From: an uncultured Pelagibacteraceae bacterium
GTDB lineage: Bacteria > Pseudomonadota > Alphaproteobacteria > Pelagibacterales > AG-422-B15
Length of the DNA: 64,000 bases
Direction of reading: 5' to 3'
Assembly (NCBI GenBank): GCA_902617525.1
Contig: CACMWW010000001.1
Coordinates: forward strand, 1-64,000
Made by a program: the position numbers and the translations under genes. Below are positions 26,911 through 37,395 of this stretch, in pieces. Below the pieces are notes generated by a model. That model was not told the origin of the DNA. It worked only from the letters and a program-made list of their open reading frames with translations, and searched no databases. Every line of letters begins with the position of its first letter. Position 1 is the first letter of the stretch.

Positions 26911-27033
26911 GTGATTGAATTTTTAATTTCATTATTTCAAGACCTGTCACTTATATTTTATTCATTTTCATTCATTATTTTGATTTTGATAGTGGGAGCG
27001 TATTTATTTAATTTATTTAAAAATATTAAGTAA
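26911..27033 (+). CDS. possible 40-aa single-TM peptide (GTG start)
   Basis: MIEFLISLFQDLSLIFYSFSFIILILIVGAYLFNLFKNIK, starts 1 nt after the preceding small ORF. Confidence 0.25.
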   Translation: MIEFLISLFQDLSLIFYSFSFIILILIVGAYLFNLFKNIK

Positions 27034-27106
27034 AATCAGTATATTATAATACTATATTAAAAAAATACTTTAATGATTACTTTTATTAAAAATTTACATT
27101 ATTAAA

Positions 27107-28006
27107 ATGATACAAAACATTGATTATATTGACACAAACAGAATTACTTTAGGTATTGTTGCAAATGCCAATAATGATTTAATTCTGAAGACAATTATGG
27201 ATGCAGAAAGTCAAAAATTAATAAATCCAGTACTCATAGGAAATATTGATTTTATGACTACCTTTATTGATAAGCATAAATGGTCATTATCAAAAGATAA
27301 ATTAATTGAGAGTTATTCAGAAGAAGAGTCATCAAAAATTGCCTGTGAAGTAGCGAGTAGGGACACCAGTTTAGAAAACAATATAATCATAAAAGGTCAT
27401 CTTCATACAGATGTTTTGATGGGTGAGTATATAAAAAAAGAATATAATTTAAGAATAAGGGGAAAGCGCTTAAGCCACATTTGGTTTATGACTTTTCCAA
27501 ATGACACGCGTCAGCCAATTATCATTACTGATGGTGCTTTGAACATATCACCAAGCTTAGAAACTAAAAAATATATTTTATCGAATGTTCTCGAGTACAC
27601 AAAAAAAATTCCATCTTTCAATCCATATGTTGCCGTTTTATCAGCAACTGAAGAGCAACTAAAGCAAATGCCAAGCTCTATTGAAGCACATGATCTCGTT
27701 GAATGGGCAAAAATTAATTATTCAGATACTCCTGTTGAAGGACCTTTTGCTTTAGATAATGCTATTTCACAAGAGTCAGCAAAAATAAAAGGAACACTAG
27801 GGATAGTTCCAGGAAATGCCAATGTTATTATTGTTCCAAATATAGAAACAGGAAATGCACTCGTTAAATCCCTTGTACATTTTGCGAACGCTACTGCTGG
27901 AGGATTTGTAATTGGCGGTAAAAGTCCTGTTGTTATAACAAGTAGATCAGATGATGAAAAATCTAGAATGGCATCTATAATAAATGCTGTAATTTGCACC
28001 TATTAA
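27107..28006 (+). CDS. phosphate acetyl/butyryltransferase family protein
   Basis: KGHLHTDVLMGEYIKKEYNLR, RLSHIWFM, ITDGALNISP. Confidence 0.85.
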   Translation: MIQNIDYIDTNRITLGIVANANNDLILKTIMDAESQKLINPVLIGNIDFMTTFIDKHKWSLSKDKLIESYSEEESSKIACEVASRDTSLENNIIIKGHLHTDVLMGEYIKKEYNLRIRGKRLSHIWFMTFPNDTRQPIIITDGALNISPSLETKKYILSNVLEYTKKIPSFNPYVAVLSATEEQLKQMPSSIEAHDLVEWAKINYSDTPVEGPFALDNAISQESAKIKGTLGIVPGNANVIIVPNIETGNALVKSLVHFANATAGGFVIGGKSPVVITSRSDDEKSRMASIINAVICTY

Positions 28007-29173
28007 TTATTTAAAAGCTTGATTTAAGTCCTCTATAAGATCATCACTGTCTTCTATGCCGACAGATAATCTGACTAGCTTTTTGGGCACTTGATTAAAG
28101 GATTTATCGTCTAAATATGCATGTGTCATTAAAGCAGGGGACTCAATTAAAGACTCAACTCCCCCCAAACTCTCAGCTATAGTAAAAATTCTTAATTTAC
28201 GCATAAACTTGGATATTTCTGATATATTTCCATCATAGATAAAAGTGATCATTCCACCAAACCCGTTCATTTGTTTAAGCGCAATATCTTTCTGTTTATG
28301 ATTTGGTAACCCAGGATACGTTACGTTTAACGCTTTTTTATGTGATCTTAAAAAGCGAGCTACTTTAATTCCATTTTCATTATGTTTTTTCATTCTAATA
28401 GCTAGTGTTTTAATTCCTCTCAAAGTAAGAAAACAATCAAAAGGACTTGGAACGGCGCCCGTAGAATTTTGTATTAGGGCTAATTTTTTCTCAAGTTTTT
28501 TATTCTTTCCAATTACCAAGGCTCCACCAATAACATCAGAGTGGCCATTGATATATTTTGTTGTCGAGTGATTAACAATGTCAATTCCATGCTCTAGCGG
28601 TCTTTGATTGTAAGGTGTGGCAAATGTATTATCACATACAGTTATAAGCTTATTTTTTCTTGCAATACGGGATATTCTTTTTAAGTCCGTAATTTTAAGC
28701 AGTGGATTTGTTGGAGTTTCAATCCAAATCATTTTTGTATTCTTTTTAATTTCTTTTGAAAAATTTGTATTTAAATCAACGAATGTGAATTCAATATTTG
28801 ATGACTTGCTCTTAATTTCATTAAACAACCTAAAAGTACCACCATATAGGTCATCAAAAGCAATTACATGATCTCCAGGCTTTAAAAGATCTAAAACCGC
28901 TGTTTGAGCAGCAACCCCTGAAGCAAATGCAAATGCTTTATGTCCGCTTTCTAATTCAGCAATTGAATTTTCTAAAACTTCTCTTGTAGGATTTTGGCTT
29001 CTTGAATATTCATATCCTTTATGCTCTCCAGGTCTATCGTGAGCATAAGTGGATGTTGCATAAATAGGAGTCATTACGGCTCCGGTTAATGGATCTGTTT
29101 TGACCCCAGCATGCACTGATAAAGTATCAAGCTGATTTATTTTCTTTATATAAGATTTTTTTCTTTTAACCAT
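28007..29173 (-). CDS. PLP-dependent trans-sulfuration enzyme (cystathionine gamma-lyase/synthase type)
   Basis: LSVHAG, TSTYAHDRPGEHKGYEYSRSQNPTRE, HSTTKYINGHSDVIGG. Confidence 0.92.
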   Translation of the reverse strand: MVKRKKSYIKKINQLDTLSVHAGVKTDPLTGAVMTPIYATSTYAHDRPGEHKGYEYSRSQNPTREVLENSIAELESGHKAFAFASGVAAQTAVLDLLKPGDHVIAFDDLYGGTFRLFNEIKSKSSNIEFTFVDLNTNFSKEIKKNTKMIWIETPTNPLLKITDLKRISRIARKNKLITVCDNTFATPYNQRPLEHGIDIVNHSTTKYINGHSDVIGGALVIGKNKKLEKKLALIQNSTGAVPSPFDCFLTLRGIKTLAIRMKKHNENGIKVARFLRSHKKALNVTYPGLPNHKQKDIALKQMNGFGGMITFIYDGNISEISKFMRKLRIFTIAESLGGVESLIESPALMTHAYLDDKSFNQVPKKLVRLSVGIEDSDDLIEDLNQAFK

Positions 29174-30117
29174 TCTTCATTATACGCTGTATTTAAATAT
29201 TTTTCACCATTATCACAAACAAATGTAACTACATTTTTTTCTTTATCTTGGTCCTTGCAATATTTAATTGCCGCTGAAATAAGAGTTCCACTTGATGAGC
29301 CTCCCAAAATTCCCTCCTTCAAAGCCAATTCTCTAATCATGCTAAATGCTTCTTCGTTTGTAACTTCATAAGCTTTTTTTATATACTTTAATTCTAAAGT
29401 CTCAGGAATGAAATCTTCACCTATACCCTCAACAAGCCATGAATAGTCCGCTTTTTTTAATGGCTTGTTTTCGACGGCATCTTTAACTATTGAACCCTTT
29501 GGATCCGCAAGAACCATTTCTGTCTTTGGACTATGCTCTGAAAAAAATTTACCTAAGCCTGAAATTGTTCCTCCTGTACCAACGCCACAAACAACAGCAT
29601 CAACATCATTATTCATTTGATCCAGAATTTCTGGACCAGTTGAATATTCATGAGCCTGGGGATTTGACATATTTGTAAACTGGTTTGCCATAAATGAATC
29701 AGGAGTATTATTTGCAACTTCTTTAGCTACATTTACATAATGCTCAGGACTATCAGGTCCTACATCACTCCTTGCCAAAATAACTTCTGCTCCGAGAGAT
29801 TTAAGATGAAGTATTTTGTTGTGGTTCATTTTATCGAGTATCACAACTTTTGACTTATATCCCTTTAAGAGAGCTATTAAAGCTAGACCCAGTCCAGTAT
29901 TGCCAGCTGTAGCCTCAACAACCGTTGAACCCTTCTTTAACTTTCCTTGAGTTTCAGCGTCCTCAATGATTCTTAGGGCCACTCTATCTTTTATGGATGA
30001 GCCTGGATTAAGACTTTCCATTTTAAGAAAAAGGTTACATTTTCCGGTGTCTAAATTTTTAGCTTGAACAATCGGAGTATTACCAATTAAATCAACCAAT
30101 GACTTTATTTTCTTCAT
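29146..30117 (-). CDS. cysteine synthase / cystathionine beta-synthase family PLP enzyme
   Basis: LIGNTPIVQ, SSIKDRVA, EATAGNTGLGLA, GVGTGGTISG, GGSSSG. Confidence 0.92.
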   Translation of the reverse strand: MKKIKSLVDLIGNTPIVQAKNLDTGKCNLFLKMESLNPGSSIKDRVALRIIEDAETQGKLKKGSTVVEATAGNTGLGLALIALLKGYKSKVVILDKMNHNKILHLKSLGAEVILARSDVGPDSPEHYVNVAKEVANNTPDSFMANQFTNMSNPQAHEYSTGPEILDQMNNDVDAVVCGVGTGGTISGLGKFFSEHSPKTEMVLADPKGSIVKDAVENKPLKKADYSWLVEGIGEDFIPETLELKYIKKAYEVTNEEAFSMIRELALKEGILGGSSSGTLISAAIKYCKDQDKEKNVVTFVCDNGEKYLNTAYNEEWLKEKNLI

Positions 30118-31130
30118 CAAATTTAATTATTTATATTTCTAAATTAGTTAGTTTATTTACTGCAATAACAGTATTTACTATAATTAATTTATCCTCATTG
30201 CAAGCAGATGAACAAGGATCTTTTGAAGATTGGCTTATTTATATTGAAAATCTAGCACTCAAAGAGGGGATCTCGAAAGATACAATAAATAATAGCATTA
30301 AGAATATTACACAGAATGAAAGAGTATTAGAACTTGATAGATCACAACCTGAATTTACTCTTACGCTTGAGAAATATTTATCGAATACTACTCCCGCAAG
30401 TAGAGTAAAAAAGGGAAAAAAGCTCTATAAAGAAAATAAAGATATTCTAGAAAAAGTTTCAAATGAATTTGGTGTTCAACCACGCTTCCTTTTAGCTCTA
30501 TGGGGCATAGAAACAAGTTTTGGTAAATTTACAGGATCGTTTAATGTAATACGTTCACTCTCAACATTATCTCACGATCTTCGTAGAAGAGACTTTTTTA
30601 CTGAGGAGCTAATTAATGCACTTAAAATTATTAATGAAGGACACATTAATGCAGAGAATATGATGGGTTCTTGGGCAGGTGCAATGGGTCAAAACCAATT
30701 TATGCCTTCAAGTTTTTTAAGTTATGCAATTGATTACAATAAGGATGAAAGAAAAGATATATGGACCACCCTAGATGATGTATTTGCATCTTCCGCTAAT
30801 TATTTAAGCAGCTCAGGATGGGATGATAATCTTACGTGGGGCAGGGAAGTCGTTACTACTAAACCTATAAATAAGGACCTTATTACTACTTCTGCAAAAA
30901 AAATAGAAATTTCAAGAAAATTATCTGAATGGTCAGAATTAGGAGTTTTAAAAGCAAATGGAGAAAAACTTCCAAATAAAAACTTAGATGCATATTTAGT
31001 TTTTCCTGAAGGCGAAGATGGAAAAAAATTCTTAGTATACGAAAATTTCAAAGTCATCATGAAGTGGAATAGATCACTTTTTTTTGGAATATCAGTAGGT
31101 ACTCTATCTGATATGATAAAATATCATTGA
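30099..31130 (+). CDS. lytic murein transglycosylase (MltB-like)
   Basis: LLALWGIETSFGKFTGSFNVIRSLSTL, MMGSWAGAMGQNQFMPSSF. Confidence 0.9.
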   Translation: MTLFSSSNLIIYISKLVSLFTAITVFTIINLSSLQADEQGSFEDWLIYIENLALKEGISKDTINNSIKNITQNERVLELDRSQPEFTLTLEKYLSNTTPASRVKKGKKLYKENKDILEKVSNEFGVQPRFLLALWGIETSFGKFTGSFNVIRSLSTLSHDLRRRDFFTEELINALKIINEGHINAENMMGSWAGAMGQNQFMPSSFLSYAIDYNKDERKDIWTTLDDVFASSANYLSSSGWDDNLTWGREVVTTKPINKDLITTSAKKIEISRKLSEWSELGVLKANGEKLPNKNLDAYLVFPEGEDGKKFLVYENFKVIMKWNRSLFFGISVGTLSDMIKYH

Positions 31131-31981
31131 TGAAATACATTTATTTATTATTAATTCTTTTTTTGTCACAATGCGCTGCTGTTAATATTGTTCCATTAGC
31201 AATTGAAGATAGCAATAAAAACAAAAATATTTCATTAATAGAAAAATATATAGAAGAACCTTACCAAGTTGATGGTAAATGGTTTTATCCAAGAGATTAT
31301 AAATCGTATACAGAAGTAGGAATTGCTGAAATTGAGATAGAATTAAACAATGGTGACTTGACAACAAATAAGGAATTTTTTCATAATGACGCGCATTCTG
31401 GGTCTCATAGATCACTTCCATTGCCATCAATACTTGAGGTTACAAACTTAGAAAACGGCAGAACAACTAAAGTTAGAGTCAACAATAGAGGAGCATATTC
31501 ATCTACGCATATAATAAATTTATCATCAGGAGTATTTAAAGAATTAAATTTGAATAGCGGAGGTGGGTTAGTGAAGATAGAACTAATTAATACAAACGAA
31601 AGCTTCATTCTCTCTGAAACACAAACTTTTGAAGAGGAGAAGAAGGTGGTAGAAGCACCGATCTCAGATGTTGTTGTGATAGGTGCTGAAATTCCTAATA
31701 CAGAAATAGTCACTAATGTGTCTGATATTAAGACTATAGAAAAACGACAATATAATGAAATATATCTAAATATCGCAACATTTTCATTTATAGAAAACGC
31801 AAAAATTGTTTTAGATGATCTATCGAATTTCAAAGCTAAAGTCTATAACATGACAACTAATGGAGGTGCTCAAATATTTAGAGTACTTATTGGGCCATAT
31901 GAAGACGTAAATAAGTTAATCAATGATCTTAAAGATGACACATTTAAAAAATATGAAGATTTATCAATATTTTTAATATAA
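31127..31981 (+). CDS. RlpA-like double-psi beta-barrel protein with C-terminal SPOR-like region
   Basis: HRSLPLPSILEVTNLENGRTTKVRVNNRGAY; lipobox-like LSQCAA. Confidence 0.8.
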   Translation: MMKYIYLLLILFLSQCAAVNIVPLAIEDSNKNKNISLIEKYIEEPYQVDGKWFYPRDYKSYTEVGIAEIEIELNNGDLTTNKEFFHNDAHSGSHRSLPLPSILEVTNLENGRTTKVRVNNRGAYSSTHIINLSSGVFKELNLNSGGGLVKIELINTNESFILSETQTFEEEKKVVEAPISDVVVIGAEIPNTEIVTNVSDIKTIEKRQYNEIYLNIATFSFIENAKIVLDDLSNFKAKVYNMTTNGGAQIFRVLIGPYEDVNKLINDLKDDTFKKYEDLSIFLI

Positions 31982-31990
31982 AAAGATAAT

Positions 31991-33127
31991 ATGCATTTAC
32001 TTAGACTAGTAATTTTTTACCTAATATTTATTCCAATTCCATTTGTACAGGCGTCATTTATAGATACTGAAGCTGAAACAGCGGTAATTATTGATGCCAC
32101 TACAGGTAAAGTTCTTTTTGAAAAAGAAATGAATAAAAAAACATATCCAGCCTCAATGACAAAAATCATGACAACATTAATAGTATTTGAAAAATTATCT
32201 AACGGAACTCTATCTTTAGATGATAAATTTCTTGTTTCAGAAAAAGCTTGGAGAGAGCGAGAAGGCTCATCTATGTTTGTCGAAGTAGATAAAGAAATAA
32301 GAGTTGAAGACTTATTAAGAGGAATTATTGTTCAATCTGGAAATGATGCTTGCATAGTTATTGCTGAAAATATTGCAGGATCCGAGGAAGCTTTTGCTAT
32401 CATTATGACATCAAAAGCTAGAGAAATTGGTATGTTGAATACAAATTTTACTAACTCAACAGGTATGCACAGCAATGACAATTATTCGACTGCATACGAC
32501 ATAGCAATTTTATCTCAATATTTAATCAATGAGTTTCCAGAGTACTATCATTTATTTGCCGAAACAGAATTTGAATGGTCTGGAATAAAACAAAAAAATA
32601 GAAATCCATTATTATACAAAAAGATGGGTGTAGATGGCCTTAAAACAGGTCATTTATCAATTTCAGGTTATGGACTTGCAGCATCTGCCGTTGAAGGAAA
32701 TCGAAGAGTAATTTCTGTAACAAACGGCTTTAGTACGCAGCAAAAAAGGTCTCAGGGCTCATCAAGACTTATTACTTGGGCATTTAGAGAATATGAAAAT
32801 ATTGAGTTATTTAAAAAGTCTCAAGAAATTGACTTAATTAAGGTTCCTGGTTCAAATGAATCGTTGTCATCAGTTAGCGCATCGTCAGATATAATTTTAA
32901 CAGTTCCTAAAACAAAAAATAAGAGTTTAGATTTTAGTATTGAGCTGGATAGTCAAATAAGTTTCCCAGTTGCCGCTGGGACAAAAATTGGACAATTAAA
33001 AGTAAACATACCTAATGAGTCATCTGAGTATTTTGATATTTATTCCACAAATGAAATAAAAAGGACAAATATTTTTTCTAGGTTTTTTAGCTACATTTAT
33101 CAATCTATTGTTAATTTATTTGTCTGA
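31991..33127 (+). CDS. dacA: D-alanyl-D-alanine carboxypeptidase
   Basis: SMTK, SGNDA, KTGH motifs; C-terminal amphipathic anchor. Confidence 0.92.
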   Translation: MHLLRLVIFYLIFIPIPFVQASFIDTEAETAVIIDATTGKVLFEKEMNKKTYPASMTKIMTTLIVFEKLSNGTLSLDDKFLVSEKAWREREGSSMFVEVDKEIRVEDLLRGIIVQSGNDACIVIAENIAGSEEAFAIIMTSKAREIGMLNTNFTNSTGMHSNDNYSTAYDIAILSQYLINEFPEYYHLFAETEFEWSGIKQKNRNPLLYKKMGVDGLKTGHLSISGYGLAASAVEGNRRVISVTNGFSTQQKRSQGSSRLITWAFREYENIELFKKSQEIDLIKVPGSNESLSSVSASSDIILTVPKTKNKSLDFSIELDSQISFPVAAGTKIGQLKVNIPNESSEYFDIYSTNEIKRTNIFSRFFSYIYQSIVNLFV

Positions 33128-33130
33128 TAG

Positions 33131-33757
33131 GTGATTAATTCACGATTCATATCTTTTGAGGGCGGAGAAGGGTCTGGCAAATCAACTCAAATAAAACTTC
33201 TTGCTAAAAAATTATCAAAAAAAAGAAAGGTTATAATTACTAGAGAGCCAGGCGGGACTAAAGAAGCAGAAAAAATAAGAAATTTAATTGTAAAAGATAA
33301 AAATCAGAAATGGTCTGGCACAGTTGAAACAATGCTACTTTTTGCTGCGCGAAAAGACCACATAGACAAGGTCATTATGCCTAATTTAAAAAAAGGATAC
33401 TGGGTATTATGTGACAGATACATTGACTCAACCATGGCATACCAAGGATACGGTAAAAAAGTTGACCTTAAACTCATAAATTCACTAAATAAAATTTTAA
33501 TTAACAACCTAGTGCCAAGTATAACATTTCTCCTTGATATTGATCCTAAGACAGGTCTAGCAAGATCAAAAAGAAAAGGTAACAATGATTTAAGGTATGA
33601 GAATATGCATATAAGCTTTCATAGAAAAGTAAGAACTTCTTTTTTGAAAATTGCCAAAACAAACAAAAGTAGAATTAAAATTATTGATGCTGGTCAGGAT
33701 AAAAATAAAATTTCAGAAAATATATGGAAAATATTAGAGAAAAGTAAAAGAATATGA
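33131..33757 (+). CDS. tmk: thymidylate kinase
   Basis: FISFEGGEGSGKSTQ, TREPGGT, DRYIDSTMAYQG; GTG start. Confidence 0.95.
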   Translation: MINSRFISFEGGEGSGKSTQIKLLAKKLSKKRKVIITREPGGTKEAEKIRNLIVKDKNQKWSGTVETMLLFAARKDHIDKVIMPNLKKGYWVLCDRYIDSTMAYQGYGKKVDLKLINSLNKILINNLVPSITFLLDIDPKTGLARSKRKGNNDLRYENMHISFHRKVRTSFLKIAKTNKSRIKIIDAGQDKNKISENIWKILEKSKRI

Positions 33758-34683
33758 GCAGTTTAGATCAAGTTTATATTAAACAAAAGGAAAAGCTTTT
33801 CAGTCTATACAAAAATAATTTACCTCAATCTATTATTTTATCAGGTGGAGAAATCGAACTTTTATCAGATATAGCGATATCGTTTTCAGAATTAATTGTT
33901 AAAAATAATATTGATCATACATTTGAAGATTTTCTTAATATTTGCTCGAATGAAAATCCTAAAAATTCACCATTTGTTTATATGATTACGAAAATTTATT
34001 TAGAAGATAAAAAAAGATTTAAAAATCAAATCTATAGAGATGATATATCTAATGTTCATACATTTTTTCAAACAAAAGATGAAATTGATCAAAAGAGAGT
34101 ATGTATAATTAAAACAATTGACGATCTTTCGATAGAGGCCAGTAATTCACTGCTTAAATTAATAGAAGAACCAAATAAAAATTCTCATTTTATAATCATA
34201 AATCATAATAAGGCTAAAGTTTTACAAACAATTATATCAAGATCTTATTTCTTAAATTTTTCTAAATTAAACAAAGAAATGTTTTTTGAAAATTTAAATA
34301 GTGACATTTCCACTAATAGAGATCTCTTCAATCTAACAAACGGATCTTTGAATCTTTCTAGAAATTTTATAAATCATGAACTATATGAAATTCAGGATCA
34401 TTTTAGAGAATTGTTGAATGATCGTAAGTTAATAAAATCAAATACAGCATCACATTATTCTAATTTTATTTCAAAAATGTTTTCTAAAGATGAGGATATT
34501 TCTATTTTTTTTGATTATATCTACCTAATAACGTCTTGCGAAGTAAAGACCATGGCTAGACAAGGAAAAGAAAAGGAAGTTCTTAATTTGCTTAAAATCT
34601 CAGAAATTGTTAAAACTTACAGAAATTATTTTAAAAGTTTAAATCTAGATTATACCACTCTGATTGTTTCTCTTTTTTTATAA
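33754..34683 (+). CDS. holB: DNA polymerase III delta-prime subunit
   Basis: ASNSLLKLIEEPNKNSHFIII, ISRS. Confidence 0.85.
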   Translation: MSSLDQVYIKQKEKLFSLYKNNLPQSIILSGGEIELLSDIAISFSELIVKNNIDHTFEDFLNICSNENPKNSPFVYMITKIYLEDKKRFKNQIYRDDISNVHTFFQTKDEIDQKRVCIIKTIDDLSIEASNSLLKLIEEPNKNSHFIIINHNKAKVLQTIISRSYFLNFSKLNKEMFFENLNSDISTNRDLFNLTNGSLNLSRNFINHELYEIQDHFRELLNDRKLIKSNTASHYSNFISKMFSKDEDISIFFDYIYLITSCEVKTMARQGKEKEVLNLLKISEIVKTYRNYFKSLNLDYTTLIVSLFL

Positions 34684-34691
34684 AATAAAAA

Positions 34692-36221
34692 ATGTCTAAC
34701 AAATACTATATAACAACACCAATTTATTATGTAAATGACAAGCCTCATATAGGCCATGCATATACCTCTGTAGCTACAGATTTTATTGCAAGATTTATGA
34801 CTCTAAAAGGATATGATGTGAGATTCCAAACTGGAACAGATGAACATGGACTAAAAATACAAAAAGCAGCTGAAGCAAAAAAAATAGAACCTATAGAACT
34901 TTGTAATCAAAATTCACAGATTTTTAGAGATCTTACTGTCTCGTTAAATTTATCAAATAATGATTTTATAAGAACCACTGAAGAAAGACATATTGATGGA
35001 GCTTCATATTTATGGAAACGACTTTATGAAAGAAATCAAATTTATTTAGGGGAATATACTGGATGGTACTCAATTAGTGATGAAACATTTTATAATGAGA
35101 AAGATTTAGTAAAACAGAATGATGGCTCTTTTAAAACTGTCACCGGTGGTCCCGTTGAATGGATTACTGAAAAATCATATTTTTTTAAGCTTTCAGAATG
35201 GTCTAATAAATTATTAGATTTGTATAGTAGTAATCCAAATTTTATAAGTCCTGCTTCAAAAAGAAATGAAGTTATTAAATTTGTAGAGTCAGGTTTAAAT
35301 GATCTATCTGTATCAAGAACATCTTTTAAATGGGGAATAAAAACACCAACAGATGAGTCTCATATTATGTACGTATGGTTAGATGCATTAACCTGTTACA
35401 CAAATGGAATTAATTATCTAAATGAAAACGAAAATGCCATGAAGGAATACTGGAACAATGTAGTTCATATCGTTGGTAAAGATATTTTGAGACATCATGC
35501 AGTATATTGGCCGGCATTTTTATTGGCAGCAGAATTAGATCTACCAAAAAAAATATTTGCTCATGGATGGTGGACAAATGAAGGCAATAAAATATCAAAA
35601 TCTTTAGGCAATGTAATAGATCCAATCGAAATTATTAATAATTACGGCCTTGATCAGTTTAGGTATTTTTTATTAAGAGAAGTTCCATTTGGAAATGATG
35701 GAGATTTTTCAAAAAATGCTTTAATAAACAGAATTAATAGTGATTTAGTAAATGATCTTGGCAACCTATGCCAAAGATCACTCTCAATGATAGAAAAAAG
35801 ACTAGACTCAACTATTCCTCAAATAACAAATAAAGGAAATGAAGAGCTTCTTTTAGATAAATCTTGCGAAGAACTGCTGATGAAGGGCTCAAACCTTGTA
35901 AATGAATTTAAGATACATGACTATATAAGGCTAGTTTGGGAGTACATTGGCAAAGTAAATAAATATTTTAATGATAATAAACCATGGGAATTAGAAAAAA
36001 ATGACAATGACAAATTTTTAAACGTACTAGCTGTGACAGCTGACCAAATTAAAAATATAGCGATATTTATTCATCCAATCATGCCGGATGTATCCATAAA
36101 AATATTGCAAATTATGGGTATTTCTGAAACCAAATTATTATTTGAAAATATGAAAGCTATTAATTTACATGGAAATAAATTATCAAGGGTAAACCATTTA
36201 TTTAACAGGGTTCAATCATGA
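34692..36221 (+). CDS. metG: methionyl-tRNA synthetase
   Basis: TPIYYVNDKPHIGHAY, GTDEHG, KISKSLGN. Confidence 0.96.
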   Translation: MSNKYYITTPIYYVNDKPHIGHAYTSVATDFIARFMTLKGYDVRFQTGTDEHGLKIQKAAEAKKIEPIELCNQNSQIFRDLTVSLNLSNNDFIRTTEERHIDGASYLWKRLYERNQIYLGEYTGWYSISDETFYNEKDLVKQNDGSFKTVTGGPVEWITEKSYFFKLSEWSNKLLDLYSSNPNFISPASKRNEVIKFVESGLNDLSVSRTSFKWGIKTPTDESHIMYVWLDALTCYTNGINYLNENENAMKEYWNNVVHIVGKDILRHHAVYWPAFLLAAELDLPKKIFAHGWWTNEGNKISKSLGNVIDPIEIINNYGLDQFRYFLLREVPFGNDGDFSKNALINRINSDLVNDLGNLCQRSLSMIEKRLDSTIPQITNKGNEELLLDKSCEELLMKGSNLVNEFKIHDYIRLVWEYIGKVNKYFNDNKPWELEKNDNDKFLNVLAVTADQIKNIAIFIHPIMPDVSIKILQIMGISETKLLFENMKAINLHGNKLSRVNHLFNRVQS

Positions 36222-37009
36222 TTATTGATAGTCACTGTCATTTAATATCAAGTAGATATGAAAAACCAATCCATGAAATAATCGAGATATGTGAGGCAAG
36301 TAATATTAGTCTTCTATTAAATATAGCTACAAAAGAAAATGAATTTAATGAAATTTTGAGTCTCAGTAATAAATATAAACAAATTTATAATAGTGTAGGA
36401 ATTCATCCTCATGAAACGGAAAATTTAAATAAAAATATCTTCATTAAAATTAACGATATTATAAAAAATAATAAAAAAACTATAGCAGTGGGGGAGACAG
36501 GTTTAGATTTTTATTATAATCATAGCAAAAAGAAAGACCAAATTAAGTCTTTTGAAAAGCATATAGATATTGCTTTAGATCATAACCTTCCGATAGTTGT
36601 TCATAGTAGGGATGCAGAAAAAGATACGAAAGATATACTTTACTCATATAAAAAGAATACTAATCTTACTGGAGTCATACATTGTTTTACGGGGTCTGAG
36701 AAATTTGCAAGAGAGATGATGGATATTGGTTTTTATATATCATTTAGTGGAATTATTACGTTTAAGAAATCTTCATATCTAAGGGATATTGTTTCTCAAA
36801 CAGACAGAGATAAAATATTAGTAGAAACAGATTCACCATTTTTAGCTCCAATACCTAATCGTGGAAAGACTAATATTCCAGCATTCATAGTCCATACAAT
36901 TAAACAAATCAGTGATATTCTAAGTATTGATGAAGCGGAAGTTGAAAAGATTACCTCCGATAATTTTTTTAAACTATTTAAAAAGGTAGATGCTATCTCT
37001 ATAGCTTAA
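36218..37009 (+). CDS. TatD family metal-dependent hydrolase
   Basis: IDSHCHL, VGETGLDFYY, HCFTGS, VETDSPFLAP. Confidence 0.94.
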   Translation: MIIDSHCHLISSRYEKPIHEIIEICEASNISLLLNIATKENEFNEILSLSNKYKQIYNSVGIHPHETENLNKNIFIKINDIIKNNKKTIAVGETGLDFYYNHSKKKDQIKSFEKHIDIALDHNLPIVVHSRDAEKDTKDILYSYKKNTNLTGVIHCFTGSEKFAREMMDIGFYISFSGIITFKKSSYLRDIVSQTDRDKILVETDSPFLAPIPNRGKTNIPAFIVHTIKQISDILSIDEAEVEKITSDNFFKLFKKVDAISIA

Positions 37010-37014
37010 TTCAT

Positions 37015-37395
37015 ATGCTAATAAATGTTCCAGTATCGATAGGTGAACTTTTTGATAAAATATCAATCTTAGATATTAAGACAAAGAAAATTAAAAATAA
37101 GGATGATTTGAAATTAATAAAATATGAATTGTCTAAATTAAAAAAAATAGCAAAGTCAAAGGGTTTAACAAGCACTAAAATCAAAAGAAAATACCTTCTT
37201 TTAAAATCAATAAATGAGAAACTATGGAATATTGAAAATAAAAAAAGAAGATGTGAGAGACTAAAAAAATTTGATAAAAGCTTTATCGATTTGGCAAGAA
37301 AAGTCTACATCTTTAACGACAAGAGAGCACAAATAAAAAAAGATATTAATTATTTGTCAGGTTCAAGCATCGTTGAGATTAAACTACATAAGTAA
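37015..37395 (+). CDS. DUF6165-like protein
   Basis: VPVSIGELFDKISILDIKTKKI. Confidence 0.7.
   Translation: MLINVPVSIGELFDKISILDIKTKKIKNKDDLKLIKYELSKLKKIAKSKGLTSTKIKRKYLLLKSINEKLWNIENKKRRCERLKKFDKSFIDLARKVYIFNDKRAQIKKDINYLSGSSIVEIKLHK

Noticed and set aside
27107-28006. Complete phosphotransacylase-kinase fermentation pair
   Set aside because: No acetate/butyrate kinase is adjacent or elsewhere in the window.
29146-30117. SAM riboswitch upstream of the transsulfuration genes
   Set aside because: The 5' region overlaps the divergent transglycosylase gene and no riboswitch-like structure was recognised.
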